The notes below the pieces were generated by a model. It did not search any database. It saw nothing but the letters and a program-made list of their open reading frames with translations, and had not been told where the DNA came from. Made by a program: the position numbers and the translations under genes. A DNA stretch of 64,000 bases from Chytriomyces cf. hyalinus JEL632 (Eukaryota > Chytridiomycota > Chytridiomycetes > Chytridiales > Chytriomycetaceae): assembly GCA_025435555.1 (NCBI GenBank), contig JAIWWG010000008.1, positions 310,001 to 374,000 of the forward strand, given 5' to 3'. Below are positions 52,376 to 64,000 of this stretch, piece after piece (the first letter of the stretch is position 1; the number at the start of each line of letters is the position of its first letter).

Positions 52376-54329
52376 TCAATCGAAAGCCATCGGAAGCAGC
52401 TGCTTTCCACCGGGAACATATCCTCCTGTAGGCGCGCTTTCTTCCATATTCATTCCTTTCTCCCGAACCTCCTCCATCTCAGCATTCTTCTTTGCAACGT
52501 TCTCACTACCTTCCAAAGAATTCCCACAGCGGGTCCACAAATTACTTCGATTGGCTCGCCTTTGAAGATCCTCTGCATTTTCACGGTGCATTGTGGATGG
52601 CAGCACTTGCAAGTAGCTCGGTATCATTCGATGATCCGCGACTGCCTTTTTGGGTCCCCGTTTTAAGTGAGGGCCCTCTCGCGGTATATGCGCTTTGTCG
52701 TCATTGAAGGATGGGTCCAGAAGTTTCAGTACAAATGAACCTCTCGTTTTCTGCCGCTTAGAGTTTCCAGATGGGATAGATGGATTGAAAGATGCGCTTG
52801 TAACTAACAGTGTTCCAAACCGCTGAACAGCTGCACCGTGCACATTGGCATGAAACGCATCGCGGTTTTTCAGAGCGTCTGTGATGGAAATGATGTCTTG
52901 GACTAATGAAATGCATTGGAAATCTCGAAGGCTTGGATCACTTAAGGAGGGGAATAGCGTGGAACCATGATTGTCTTTGATGATGAAGGAAAGCAGCCGA
53001 AAGGACTGAGAAAAAAGCGCTGAACTTAATGTCGAGTCGATGAAAAGAGTTGAAAAACGCCATTCACCTCCGATATTTTGTTGAAGCAGTCCGCATTTAA
53101 AGTGGGAGCATCTTTTCCGATGTAAGCAGATACAAGCATGGAAAGCAGACTCTGGATTTCTTGCGTCCAACCGCCTTGAAGCAGTGATTCATCATCCAAG
53201 GGTTCCCGCTTCAAATTGCCATCAGAAGGAAGAGTTTCTATCTCTTTAAAGAATGGTGGCAGCAGGGAATCGCGGTGAAAGGCGGGATCCAGGCAGTGAA
53301 CCGAAAATTCTGTCCCAACCAGAACAAGTTTATGCGAAGCGATTTCAGGCGCATTTGAACCAGTGCTGAACCAGGACAGTCCTATTTCTGTTGCCATTTT
53401 TGAGTCAAAAAGATCCTGGAAAGTATGGACGAGTTGGATGTTAGAGACGGCACGACATATCCACGTCAGAAGCACCAATTCTGCACCTTCAAAACAGCAG
53501 TCACGTGAGAAACTAATATTGCCGGATGGACGCATGTGCTTTTCGAGGCCGGGGGTATAATGCACGACGGTTCGTTGACCAACGAGAAGCGGAGGAGAGA
53601 ATTCGAGGTAGGGAGACACGCACCATGATCGAGACCAGTGAATGCGTGGCACCAGAATTCAAAATTGTTTGACGGAGATTCGATAGACACGCGGTGCAAT
53701 CCCAAAGACGCTCTGGCAAGTGATAAAAGGTCTCTTGGCAGAGACTGTACGGACGAGGGCAGAGAGACGGACGTCACTGAAACCAGAAGGGGGAGCGGAA
53801 ACGAACTGGATAATTTTGCATTGAAAGTATTCACTGCAGCCGATTCGGACAGTTGGAGAAGATGTGCGTGGGTGGAAGCTGCGCCAGAGTCAAGTGCAAC
53901 AAAGACGAGATGGATATTAATGGACCTGAAAAGGGATCTGTCCACGCCCCTTGAGTCGAGCGCAGTCTGTAAATGGCGGCAGAGCACACGGGCATCGTTC
54001 GTATTTGGGGCAGTGGTAGAGAGCGGGACAAGAGCCAAGACAGCGAGTGGGGGCCTGGAAAGAGAGACGCCGCCCGTATTCATCCCGGCGTTTGGACCAA
54101 AGGAAACTTTTTTACTGTCTGGTACCAGCATCGAGACAGTGTCGAGAATGCAGCGTGTGATCATGTCTGTCTCAGTCTCATTTTCGTTCTGGCCCTGTGA
54201 GAGTTTAACGGCGACTCCGACGCTCGCGGCGACAGCAGTCAGATTCGTAACGGAGAGAGTCATTGCTGCGAGCATTGCTGATGCAGACGCAGCGGTGCTT
54301 GGTTTGCAGCATTGAACAACAAGCATCAT
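52376..54329 (-). CDS. Unrecognised three-exon protein
   Basis: Minus strand. The first exon starts MMLVVQCCKPSTAASASAML (54329) and runs to HAFTGLDHG near 53632. An intron with GTGCGT of about 120 nt probably leads to AELVLLTWICRAVSNIQLVH. The second exon goes on to NADCFNKISE, then a short intron near 53070, then FRLLSFIIKDNHGSTLFPSL to the stop after LLPMAFD at 52376. About 600 residues. Hydrophobic-helical stretches alternate with loops; the last part is basic and Glu-rich (VAKKNAEMEEVREKGMN). No known motif. It lies 75 bp upstream of the PIF1 start on the same strand. Confidence 0.55.
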
Positions 54330-54509
54330 TTTGTGATGTTTATTCTCAGCATTATTTATTTAAATAAACAAATAAATATTTATTTGTGCACATTTTAACT
54401 TTATCAAACGCGCCGAAAACAATTTTCAACACGGCAAAGGCAGACAAGAAACCCTAAAAGATGCCGCGCTCGCTTTTCAAATCACATTCAAAATATTAAA
54501 ATCAAAAAC
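54330..54509. other. Short A/T-rich divergent intergenic
   Basis: Lies between divergent genes. ATTTATTTAAATAAACAAAT-like A/T-rich sequence at 54352-54390. Confidence 0.4.
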
Positions 54510-55463
54510 ATGCAAGCCTCGCATGCGCTGCTGCCTCGGCCGCCACTGTCCATCAAATGCCCACCGCCCCATCGCAGGTCCCCTCTGCAGCCCTCCTCCA
54601 CCCATCCCGCCTCCACCCTTGAGCAGCAACCAATGGACTGGGACCCATACTTCCGTGAGGGCGGTCCAGTCCAGATACTCTCAGAGGGGCTGTACATATC
54701 CAGCCGGACCTACGCAGAATCTCCATCCATGCTACACAAACTCAACGTCGGTATCGTCATCAACGTGGCCAGCGAAGTTGTCAACGCCTTGCTAGAGACA
54801 AGTCAAGATGCGTCAGGACGGCTTGCAAACCCCGGATGCCTTGTTCCCGAGCGGATACGAACCCCGGATGAGAGCAACAACATTCCGAACGCAATCGAAA
54901 CCTGGTCCACATCTTCCCGGCGTGCGGATACTGCCTGGCTGCAGATCATGAGCCCATGCGGCACACCATCATTGTCACCCTCAGCTTCCTCCACTTCTGA
55001 CTCGCTCGATTTTTCACACGTATCCTCTTCTTCCTCTGCAGCTCTCCCATCACCATCAACGCAAAAACCGGAAAAGTCTCCTTCTCTGAATTCTCCTTCT
55101 TGCTGCCCAGACATGTCGTCCCATCCCCTTCCAGATTATCTCAAAATTAACTGGGACCACAGCGCCGACATCACTCTTGAACTTCCTGAAATGCTGGACG
55201 TGATTGACTTTTACTTGGGCATCTCGCCGCATCGAGACAGCAACGATACCTCCACACCTCCTTCAAAGAGAAAGTCCGTCCTTGTCGCCTGCAACCAAGG
55301 TGTCTCAAGAAGCGCTTCACTCGTCATTGCCTGTGTCATGAAACGCCGCAGGCTGCCCATGATTGAAGCATATGCTTTTGTCAAAGCACGGAGCCACTGT
55401 ATTTCCCCTCACGTTGGGCTGTTGGGCCAATTGGCAGAGTTTGAGGCCAAGTTGGTTTATTGA
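54510..55463 (+). CDS. Dual-specificity protein phosphatase with altered signature (His to Ala)
   Basis: One exon of 317 codons; an alternative start at the ATG at 54633 (MDWDPYFREGG) would remove a Pro-rich leader. DSP core: VQILSEGLYISSRTYA, VGIVINVASEV, then a long Ser/Pro-rich insert of about 120 residues, then LPDYLKINWDHSADITLEL, MLDVIDFYLG, and the active-site loop SVLVACNQGVSRSASLVIA (Cys at residue 261, Arg in GVSRS), then RLPMIEAYAFVKARSHCISP. In the family the residue before the Cys is His (HCxxGxxRS); here it is Ala. The Cys and Arg are kept. Closest type: MAP-kinase phosphatases such as Msg5. The insert between the core halves is much longer than usual. Activity may be reduced or the protein may only bind phospho-substrate. 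Confidence 0.82.
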   Translation: MQASHALLPRPPLSIKCPPPHRRSPLQPSSTHPASTLEQQPMDWDPYFREGGPVQILSEGLYISSRTYAESPSMLHKLNVGIVINVASEVVNALLETSQDASGRLANPGCLVPERIRTPDESNNIPNAIETWSTSSRRADTAWLQIMSPCGTPSLSPSASSTSDSLDFSHVSSSSSAALPSPSTQKPEKSPSLNSPSCCPDMSSHPLPDYLKINWDHSADITLELPEMLDVIDFYLGISPHRDSNDTSTPPSKRKSVLVACNQGVSRSASLVIACVMKRRRLPMIEAYAFVKARSHCISPHVGLLGQLAEFEAKLVY

Positions 55464-55641
55464 ACACACACTATCAAGTCCTTTTTTTATTTCAACACAC
55501 AGCGTATTCTTTTGTCCTCAAATACAAGCCTATGTATTCCACTGCTGCTTCCGTAAACTTGTTTCTTCAACTGAAAAGAGCTGACTGAATCATCGCTGCA
55601 TCCGAGTCACCTGAGGCAAATCGTCCGAAAGGCAAAAAGAA
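55464..55641. other. Short intergenic
   Basis: 3' flank of the phosphatase gene. Nothing assignable. Confidence 0.4.
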
Positions 55642-55714
55642 TGGAGGATACGGGCATTGATCCCGTTGCCTCTCGCATGCGAAGCGAGCGCTCTACCATT
55701 TGAGCTAATCCCCC
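55642..55714 (-). tRNA. tRNA-Ala, anticodon CGC
   Basis: On the minus strand the 73-base sequence folds as a full cloverleaf. The acceptor stem GGGGGAT pairs with ATCCTCC, with one G-U pair; the discriminator is A. The D arm is GCTC/GAGC, the anticodon stem CTCGC/GCGAG encloses the loop TTCGCAT (anticodon CGC), and the T arm ACGGG/CCCGT encloses ATCAATG. Pol III boxes are TTAGCTCAAATGG and the T-arm region. The T loop lacks the standard TTC start, which is a little unusual. No intron. Confidence 0.9.
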
Positions 55715-55855
55715 AATAAAATTTTGTTTCAATATAACTCATAGTATTTTATAATATTTATTATAGATCTGCCAACATTTATCAGATCTTCGTCGCGGTT
55801 AATCTTATTTCACTGTCCTCTCTCTGTTTCTATAATTACGCATTTCTCGGGTCCA
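55715..55855. other. A/T-rich flank upstream of the tRNA gene
   Basis: No gene. Confidence 0.4.
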
Positions 55856-55899
55856 TTGCTTCAATTCTACGTGTTTTCAATCTGCAAACAATCCCGTTA

Positions 55900-56683
55900 C
55901 CTCAACAAAAAACACGCGCACTGTCCCTCCCGTCGATCAATACCTACAGATGCCAATCCTGCATTCATAGAGACCATTTTGGTTACCTTGAGCGCGTTGA
56001 TCCTCCACAGCTCAGGCTCACTCGCAACCGCTGCTCGCCGCAGACTCTGCTCACCCCAGGAGGATCCAATCTCACCACGACTCGACGGGACACTCAACAT
56101 GTTGATTCGACGCGATGCGCAAGTGTTGCGCTTGTTGTGGCGTCGAGTGCGGACAGCGACGTGCACATTTCCATCCCAGATATCATTTACCCTCGCGCCG
56201 TATATGCATTGTTGCAGGACAAGCTTGTTTTGAACGGCACTGGCACGATAATCAAACCCGAGAATGGATCCGTTCGAGACTACGTGTACACATACCCGAC
56301 ACAGGCTACACAGCTGATGGCGGCTGCTTGGGGGAAGCTACTGCGGGGGTGAAGTGTACTTTGATGGCAAGTACAACCCATCGACTGGTCAAACAGATGC
56401 CGAGTGGAACTTTGCCTGGGGATGTGCTCGTTCAATCCAAGGCGGTGACTTTGTGTTGGAGAAAAGTCTCAAGTACCATCCAAACAGGGTCTTCTCCACC
56501 ATGGACATTAGGTACTTGACCAACATGTCTTGAGCAGTTCCCATCCACAAAGTCAGGAGGTGACCGACGGTTTCCGCTTTCAGCCCAAGATGCGCTTTGA
56601 ATATTCGGGAGTGTATGCCGGAAGTCCTCGCTCAGGCCAGTGCAAGTGCGAAACGTTTTGCAACCAATGCGTTGCGTACTGAA
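55900..56683 (+). pseudogene. Disrupted secreted-protein gene
   Basis: A signal-like segment TILVTLSALILHSSGSLATA (55975-56035) is followed, in other frames, by DVHISIPDIIYPRAVYALLQ, TGTIIKPENGSVRDYVYTYP and TQATQLMAAAWG, then a frame change to YFDGKYNPSTGQTDAEWNFA with FVLEKSLKYHPNRVFSTMD and a stop, then EVTDGFRFQPKMRFEYSGVY and a Cys-rich end CKCETFCNQCVAY. The pieces read like one secreted, beta-rich protein. At least two changes of frame lack convincing splice sites, so a pseudogene or assembly error is more likely than introns. I do not recognise the family. Confidence 0.45.
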
Positions 56684-57557
56684 ACTTGACGGATTTTATA
56701 CATACTATATCAATTTTATATCACCGTGACTTGCAGACCCAAATCTGAACCATCGAGATAACCAACTATCTACGCTCAACTGATGCATTGCATACCGTGT
56801 CACTTTCTCACCCAAATCGCTGCTGGCGATGGTTTCACAGCGAGAATGTCGAGGTAGTTCTTGGGTTGGAGTGTTGCATACAGCCTCCCAATGGTGGTGG
56901 TGGTGGTGGTGGTGGTGGTGGTATTGTGGGTGTGTTGTCCGAGTATCTCGGCACTCAAAAATTTACTCAAGATAAGCATAATTATTTATATGTACCAAAT
57001 TAATCTCGGAGTTGGCCGCGTCCACGGCCGCGTCCCTGAAATGCTATAAAATAACTCGAGTTATTTTACCATTTCAGTAATAAATAACCAAGTTACGATT
57101 ACCGATTCTTCCGCAGCGCAGAACAGCCCGCCCAGCGTCATATGAACAACTACAGGGCCTCCAAGATGCAAAGCAGCACATAAATAAACCAACATCACGC
57201 TTTATTGTCGATCAAATGCTTGTGAGAAGCAAATAAACACGTCGTGATTTTGCTGATATTTTCAATGATTTCAATCGCCTCAGCCTCTGGAACACCCTCT
57301 GCTCATTCGAAGTTGCAAAGTCGATAATAAACTTTATTCTGCTTCACTTCTTGTTAATGGGGGCTCCGACATGCGTCTCTTCAGTGGCGGTGGTGCGACA
57401 GCAGTCAGAAGTGCTCGCTAAATCTGTAAATACGTCCGCATAACGCAATAAACTCGCATGCATTTCGATCATAAGCGAGCCACTAGTCAACTGGCAAGTG
57501 CGCCGCTGCAGACAGTCGCACGTTGCGTGCGAATCGCCCGACTTTTTTCGATTTTGG
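56684..57557. other. Intergenic with a GGT repeat, no gene
   Basis: Contains a (GGT)n microsatellite at 56893-56922 and A/T-rich sequence near 57050-57090. No supported gene on either strand. Confidence 0.45.
56893..56922 (+). repeat. (GGT)10 microsatellite
   Basis: Ten GGT units in a row. Confidence 0.9.
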
Positions 57558-57968
57558 TTATTCGGCGGACTGTCCAGTAAATTTACGTCCGCCATTCCAC
57601 AGCTCCATTTGCTGCTGCCCATGTGAGGTGTCAACTGTGCGTCCGTATTGATATGGTTGTACGAGGAGGGTTGAGGCACACTGGCAGTGATGAGTCCGTG
57701 AATGACTCCAAGTTTGCGCTTTCAATATGTTGGCGCGTACGATTGGATTTCTCCAATACAGTTCTTGAGAGAGGGATGCGGCTTGATGCAAGGGTGGCAT
57801 GTGCATCCAGTCGCTGAACACGGCCTCGTTACGGTCGACTGCAGTGTGCATGTGCAGCTGGACAAATGCCATGTCTTCTGAGAGGCAGGGTGCGTTGACC
57901 AGGTTCTTGTCGACTGGCAGCTTGATCAGAACAAGCTGCTGAATTTCAACTGGGATGGACGTGATCAT
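57558..57968 (-). CDS. F-box-like fragment
   Basis: Minus-strand frame of 136 codons starting MITSIPVEIQQLVLIKLPV, which resembles the start of an F-box (LPxEixxxiLxxLp) and is followed by KNLVNAPCLSEDMAFVQLHM. The rest shows no repeats that I can name. Chytrids have many F-box/ankyrin proteins with this type of start, and this may be a remnant of one. The missing hydrophobic and Trp positions make an active F-box doubtful. Confidence 0.35.
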   Translation of the reverse strand: MITSIPVEIQQLVLIKLPVDKNLVNAPCLSEDMAFVQLHMHTAVDRNEAVFSDWMHMPPLHQAASLSQELYWRNPIVRANILKAQTWSHSRTHHCQCASTLLVQPYQYGRTVDTSHGQQQMELWNGGRKFTGQSAE

Positions 57969-58150
57969 TTTGGATGTAACTTTGATTCTCTGCGGGTGCT
58001 GAACCTTTTTTTACTCATGATATGCAAGATTACATTTGCCGAAGAACGCTCGTAACTGCATCTTTCAACCCACCCATTTCGAATGAGCATACTGCAATGC
58101 TGGCGCTGCTGCCTCTTTCAAGCACAGCGGATAAAATAAATGCAACACAA

Positions 58151-59388
58151 ATGTGTGGTCGGCAAGCTCTGTTTGCCAATGACGAGGCGATAGCATCCGC
58201 AGCTCGAGTCCCGCTTGACCGATGGGCTCCCAACGCCACAACCAGCGCAAGATACACCGACAAAGGATCTCAAGGACGCTCCCCAAGTCAGAGATACCGC
58301 AAGTCCTTCAACAACGGACCCATGCGCCGCATGCCAGTGCTGACAGCCGGGCGTTCAAACAAAGCCGACTCAGCCACTCGATTCCTCACATTGATGCAGT
58401 GGGGAATCTTCACGGACGCTGCGCACAAGCGCCTGACCATCAATGCGCGCGACGATACCCTCAAATCAAACGGATTCGGTCTCTGGAATTCTCTCAAAAA
58501 CACGCAGCGGTGTTTGATACCGGTGCAGGGATACTTTGAGTGGCTGGACTCGGCGGGGGACAAGGAACCGCACTTTATCACACTGCCGTCGTTCACGCTG
58601 CCCAAGAGCTTCTCATCTGATTCATCAGAGCCTGATATGAACTTGAACTCGAGCATCATGTGGCTGGCTGGATTGTACCAGACGCCTGCTCAGGATTCGT
58701 TGCTGAAAGTTCCGGCGTTTGTGATTGCAACAATTGCATCGAAGGGATCCAACATTGAATGGTTGCATGATCGCATGCCAGTTATTTTCAATACGGATGA
58801 GGATCGCGACGCGTGGTTGGATCCCGATATTCCGTTTTCGTCCGTATCGCATTTGATGAAGCCGTTTGACGGGAATTTGCAGTGCTGGTGAGTCAAGTTG
58901 GGTTCTTTGCAGTGTGTTTGTGTGGTTGAATTGTTCTTATCAGGCAGGTGCACCCGTTCATGAACAAGATTGCAAACGATACTTTCGAGTGCATTGTTCC
59001 TGTTGAACAGAAAAGCGGAACTTTGTTCCAGTTTTTCAAAAAGTCAGATGGCACCCATGCAAAGAGCGAAACAGAGGAGCCCCTTTCGTCTGAGTTCAGT
59101 TGCTCTCCCAGTTCAGACACGAACAACACCACTTCCAAGATTCACAAACATGCTGAATCAGTGGTTAAATTAGAATCTTCAGTTCATGGTCATCATGGCA
59201 GCAAACGGAAATTTGTCGATAGCTTTGGTCACTCGACGGAAGTGCCTGTCAAAAAGAATGCCAGCCCCGCATCGAAAACTGTGAAAAGCAAAAAAGCCAC
59301 CATCAAAAGTATCAACTATGGAAAGGAAGCTGTGATCCCGCCTGTTGGCGACGCATCTAAAATCACAGATTATTTTCGCAAGAAATAG
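58151..59388 (+). CDS. SRAP-domain abasic-site protein (HMCES/YedK family) with PIP-like motifs
   Basis: Two exons (58151-58887, 58944-59388) join to 393 codons. The start is placed at the ATG that gives MCGRQALFAND, because the family needs Cys at position 2 after Met removal; the frame is open further upstream. SRAP landmarks: LMQWGIF (WGLIP-like), INARDDTL, RCLIPVQGYFEW (active-site Glu), and NIEWLHDRMPVIF (catalytic His). The Cys2 amine forms a stable thiazolidine with abasic sites in single-stranded DNA and shields them at replication forks. The C-terminal extension is basic and disordered and has two PCNA-binding-like sequences: GTLFQFFKKSD and, at the very end, SKITDYFRKK. A PIP motif at the end is also known in human HMCES. 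Confidence 0.92.
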
Positions 59389-60094
59389 CCTTGAGTTTGG
59401 ACGGCTTTTTTTCTATGTTTTTTATTTACGTCTCTGATCCTGGCACGTAGGGTCTGTTTACTGGTTTTGTAGTTGCAAGTGTGTCTGAACAACAACGATC
59501 CCGAAATGTGAGACTTGAAAATGAGTTCTGCAACTTGCTGACTGAAACTCATTTGTGGTATGAGGCGGGAGCGCAGTTGCTTCTAACTGTATACTCGCCC
59601 AAATGTGCGTACGACAAGAACCGTGAATGCAGCACAGCAAGATCCTATCAAACCGAGCACGTTTGAACATCAGTCATCCGGCCTTAAACCAACAACCCTA
59701 AAGTCCAAACCCTGAACCAAAAAACCCTAAAGTCCGCGTCTAGTCAGACTTGCACAACCGCGCATGATGTGCTTTGCCATCACATTATACTGTCATGCCA
59801 TGCCTGTCACGGCCTGCCTCATGATGAAGGGCTTGTTAACGTGTTGACAGTCCATCGGCCGACCGACTGCTGCTGCTGGGTGGTGGGTACAGATGCAGCA
59901 TGAGCATACACTACCTTCCCGACGCAGTATTCCAACGCAATGCGCATATCCTCAGAACTGTGTTCGTGCATGTGCATTCAGGCAACAATATATCATCAAT
60001 TTTTAAGGACTGGAAATGATTTATCGTAGAGGAAATGTGACCCTTGAAATCGAAATTTTGTTCCGTATCCATCCACACTTGAATTCAGTTTCAC
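59389..60094. other. Intergenic with a short CCCTAA-containing repeat
   Basis: Two copies of AACCCTAAAGTCC (near 59694 and 59723), separated by AAACCCTGAACC. No gene seen. Holds the promoter of the GH18 gene. Confidence 0.45.
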
Positions 60095-61382
60095 ATGCGA
60101 CGAGACAAAGGCACGGACCGACACGCCGCAACACGGCGCAAGCAGGACTGCCTCATTTCATCGACGCTGCTCTTGTTCCTGGCAGGCGTCCTTGTCATCT
60201 CTGTCATTGCTGTCAGAGGTGCCCAGTCGCACCGCAACGACACCCAGCCACAAACATCAGCTACATCCAGCAACGGAACATCAGCAGGAGCAGACGGTAC
60301 CTCAATACAGCCCCCGCAGGTCTCGAATGGTACAGCGAATCCGGAGGTCACCGGGGCCCCCGTTGCGAGCCCGATCACTAACAGCAGCAACACCACGAAA
60401 GCTTCTCAGTTTAGCATGATTGGTTACTGGGTAAGCGGTCAACATTTTGATTTGACACTGAATGCAAGGCTGACCACTCGAAACACGAAATAAGGGAGCA
60501 ACAGCGCTGACAAACACCCAACCGTTGGCGTACTTTTGCGATCTTGGCATGTACAGCACCATCAACTTGGGATACATGAACGAATTCGGAGGAAGCAGCG
60601 ACCACTTTGGCATCGCATTTGGAAACAACGCAGTGTACAGATACGACCCAACTGCCGCCGGCCCTGAATCCAAAGTGAGTTGTGCAAGATTTCTTGTGTG
60701 CATTTGAAACGTTAAGCCCAATGTTTTCCAGGGATTCGATTTGATCGCTCGTGACATTGCTCATTGCCAACGAAAGGGTGTCAAAATCATGCTATCTATT
60801 GGCGGGCCCGGTGGAAACTACACTCTAGAAGATGGGGACGGAAAGTCCATGGCAGAGCTTCTATACTCCAGCTTCTTTCAAAAATCCGCGTCATCAAACG
60901 TCTTGAAACCGTTTGGCGCAGACACTGTTTTGGACGGAATTGACATTTCCTTCATGAACCCAGACAGCATGGGCGCCACATGGACTCAAGAAACCATCGA
61001 TCTGCTCGTGACGTTGAAATCTCTTTCACCTGCAACCATCCTGAGTGTGGCAGTGCCATGTTCGAGCACTTGGCCTGTTGTTACAAGCTCATCGGCCAAC
61101 GTGCCCGTTGACTATGTGAACGTTCTTTTATACAAGGATGATACCTGTCTCTTTGAGAGGGGGTTCAACTTTATTGAATGGACACATCGATTTGAAGGGA
61201 AGATTATACTGGGACTTGCGCTGACTGAGGATGAGGCGGTTCCTGGTGGATTTGTTGCTCCGGTAGATCTGCCACGGCTGGTGACGTCAGTTTCTATGGA
61301 GCCTCAATTTGCAGGGGTTTCGTTGTTAGATGTAGAGGAGGGCGGTAATTACGCAAACACCGTGCGGTCTCTGTTGGGATGA
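60095..61382 (+). CDS. GH18 chitinase-like protein, membrane-anchored, catalytic motif lost
   Basis: Three exons (60095-60430, 60495-60674, 60732-61382) join to 388 codons. A basic N-terminus is followed by a hydrophobic segment LISSTLLLFLAGVLVISVIAV (about residues 20-40), a type II signal anchor, then a Ser/Thr/Asn-rich stalk with many N-glycosylation sites. The GH18 (class III, hevamine-like) barrel starts IGYWGATALTNTQPLAYFCD, then STINLGYMNEF, HCQRKGVKIMLSIGGPGGNY (second strand), and KPFGADTVLDGIDISFMNPD. The last should carry DGxDxDxE, but here it reads DGIDISFM (about residues 240-247), so both the last Asp and the proton-donor Glu are gone. Later parts (VDYVNVLLYKDD, KIILGLALTEDE) keep the barrel. 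Likely a sugar-binding pseudoenzyme at the cell surface. Confidence 0.88.
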
Positions 61383-61599
61383 CCGATAGACGAGAGCTTT
61401 TGTTTATTAATTTAAAAAATTCGAAAAAAGTTACCAATAACAGCCGCATAATCACTTGATGAACTTGTCGCGTGTTTGAATGACCGTTGCCAACATTTTG
61501 GTGGTGCATTGTTTCGTTGAACACCCAATTCGGACAACGAACAAAAAAAAAAAAAATAAAGTCGAGTTGCCATTGGTAAAAAGGAGCAACAAAAACCTA

Positions 61600-64000
<2,401 letters not shown>

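Noticed and set aside
53638-54315. Plus-strand 225-codon frame
   Set aside because: Antisense to the first exon of the minus-strand unrecognised gene, which has a better start and continues by splicing.

Overview
This window looks like nuclear DNA of a zoosporic, chytrid-like fungus. It carries clear eukaryotic genes split by many short introns (mostly 45-90 nt, GT..AG). The gene set fits a fungus: branchpoint-binding protein SF1, DNA polymerase delta, a Trm7-type tRNA methyltransferase, epsin, a Hpc2/ubinuclein subunit of the HIR complex, Pif1, an Irc3-like helicase, a Sgs1/BLM-type RecQ, a Gcn4-like bZIP protein and a GH18 chitinase-like protein. The retroelement mix and a Fanzor relic fit an early-diverging fungus, but the species cannot be named from sequence alone.

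Layout. 1-8.3 kb: a decayed ABCC transporter fragment, an unrecognised three-exon gene, a degraded membrane-protein fragment, a bZIP gene, a GA4-desaturase/CmcJ-like oxidoreductase, and a gene whose 5' end is cut exactly at an LTR. 8.3-23.4 kb: a nested graveyard of mobile DNA. It holds three Copia-type elements (two on the minus strand, one on the plus strand), a 5'-truncated LINE with a visible 12-bp target-site duplication, a pair of about 570-bp LTR-like repeats with tRNA-like promoter boxes, an inverted repeat pair of about 260 bp, a 15-bp minisatellite and, at the right edge, a disrupted gene for a Fanzor protein (eukaryotic TnpB homologue; RNA-guided nuclease family). 23.4-64 kb: dense host genes.

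The host segment is rich in chromosome-maintenance genes: POL3 (26 exons), Irc3-like helicase, Hpc2/ubinuclein, Pif1, an HMCES/SRAP abasic-site protein with PCNA-binding-like motifs, and the 5' half of a RecQ helicase. RNA-processing genes (SF1, TRM7, one tRNA-Ala), an endocytic epsin, a SERF protein, two BTB proteins (one with a TLDc domain) and several unrecognised genes lie among them. I saw no sign that these host genes form a cluster with one function.

Most interesting items: (1) the Fanzor pseudogene, which keeps the RuvC-I aspartate, the PTPGVGLRR motif and the terminal zinc finger across several frame breaks; (2) a GH18 protein on a signal anchor whose DxxDxDxE catalytic motif is lost; (3) a dual-specificity phosphatase with the signature His changed to Ala; (4) a Gcn4-like bZIP with a degenerate basic region; (5) the nested retroelement history. 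Exon borders were read by eye from GT/AG signals, frame continuity and family expectation. Those given to the base are the best-supported model, not transcript evidence.
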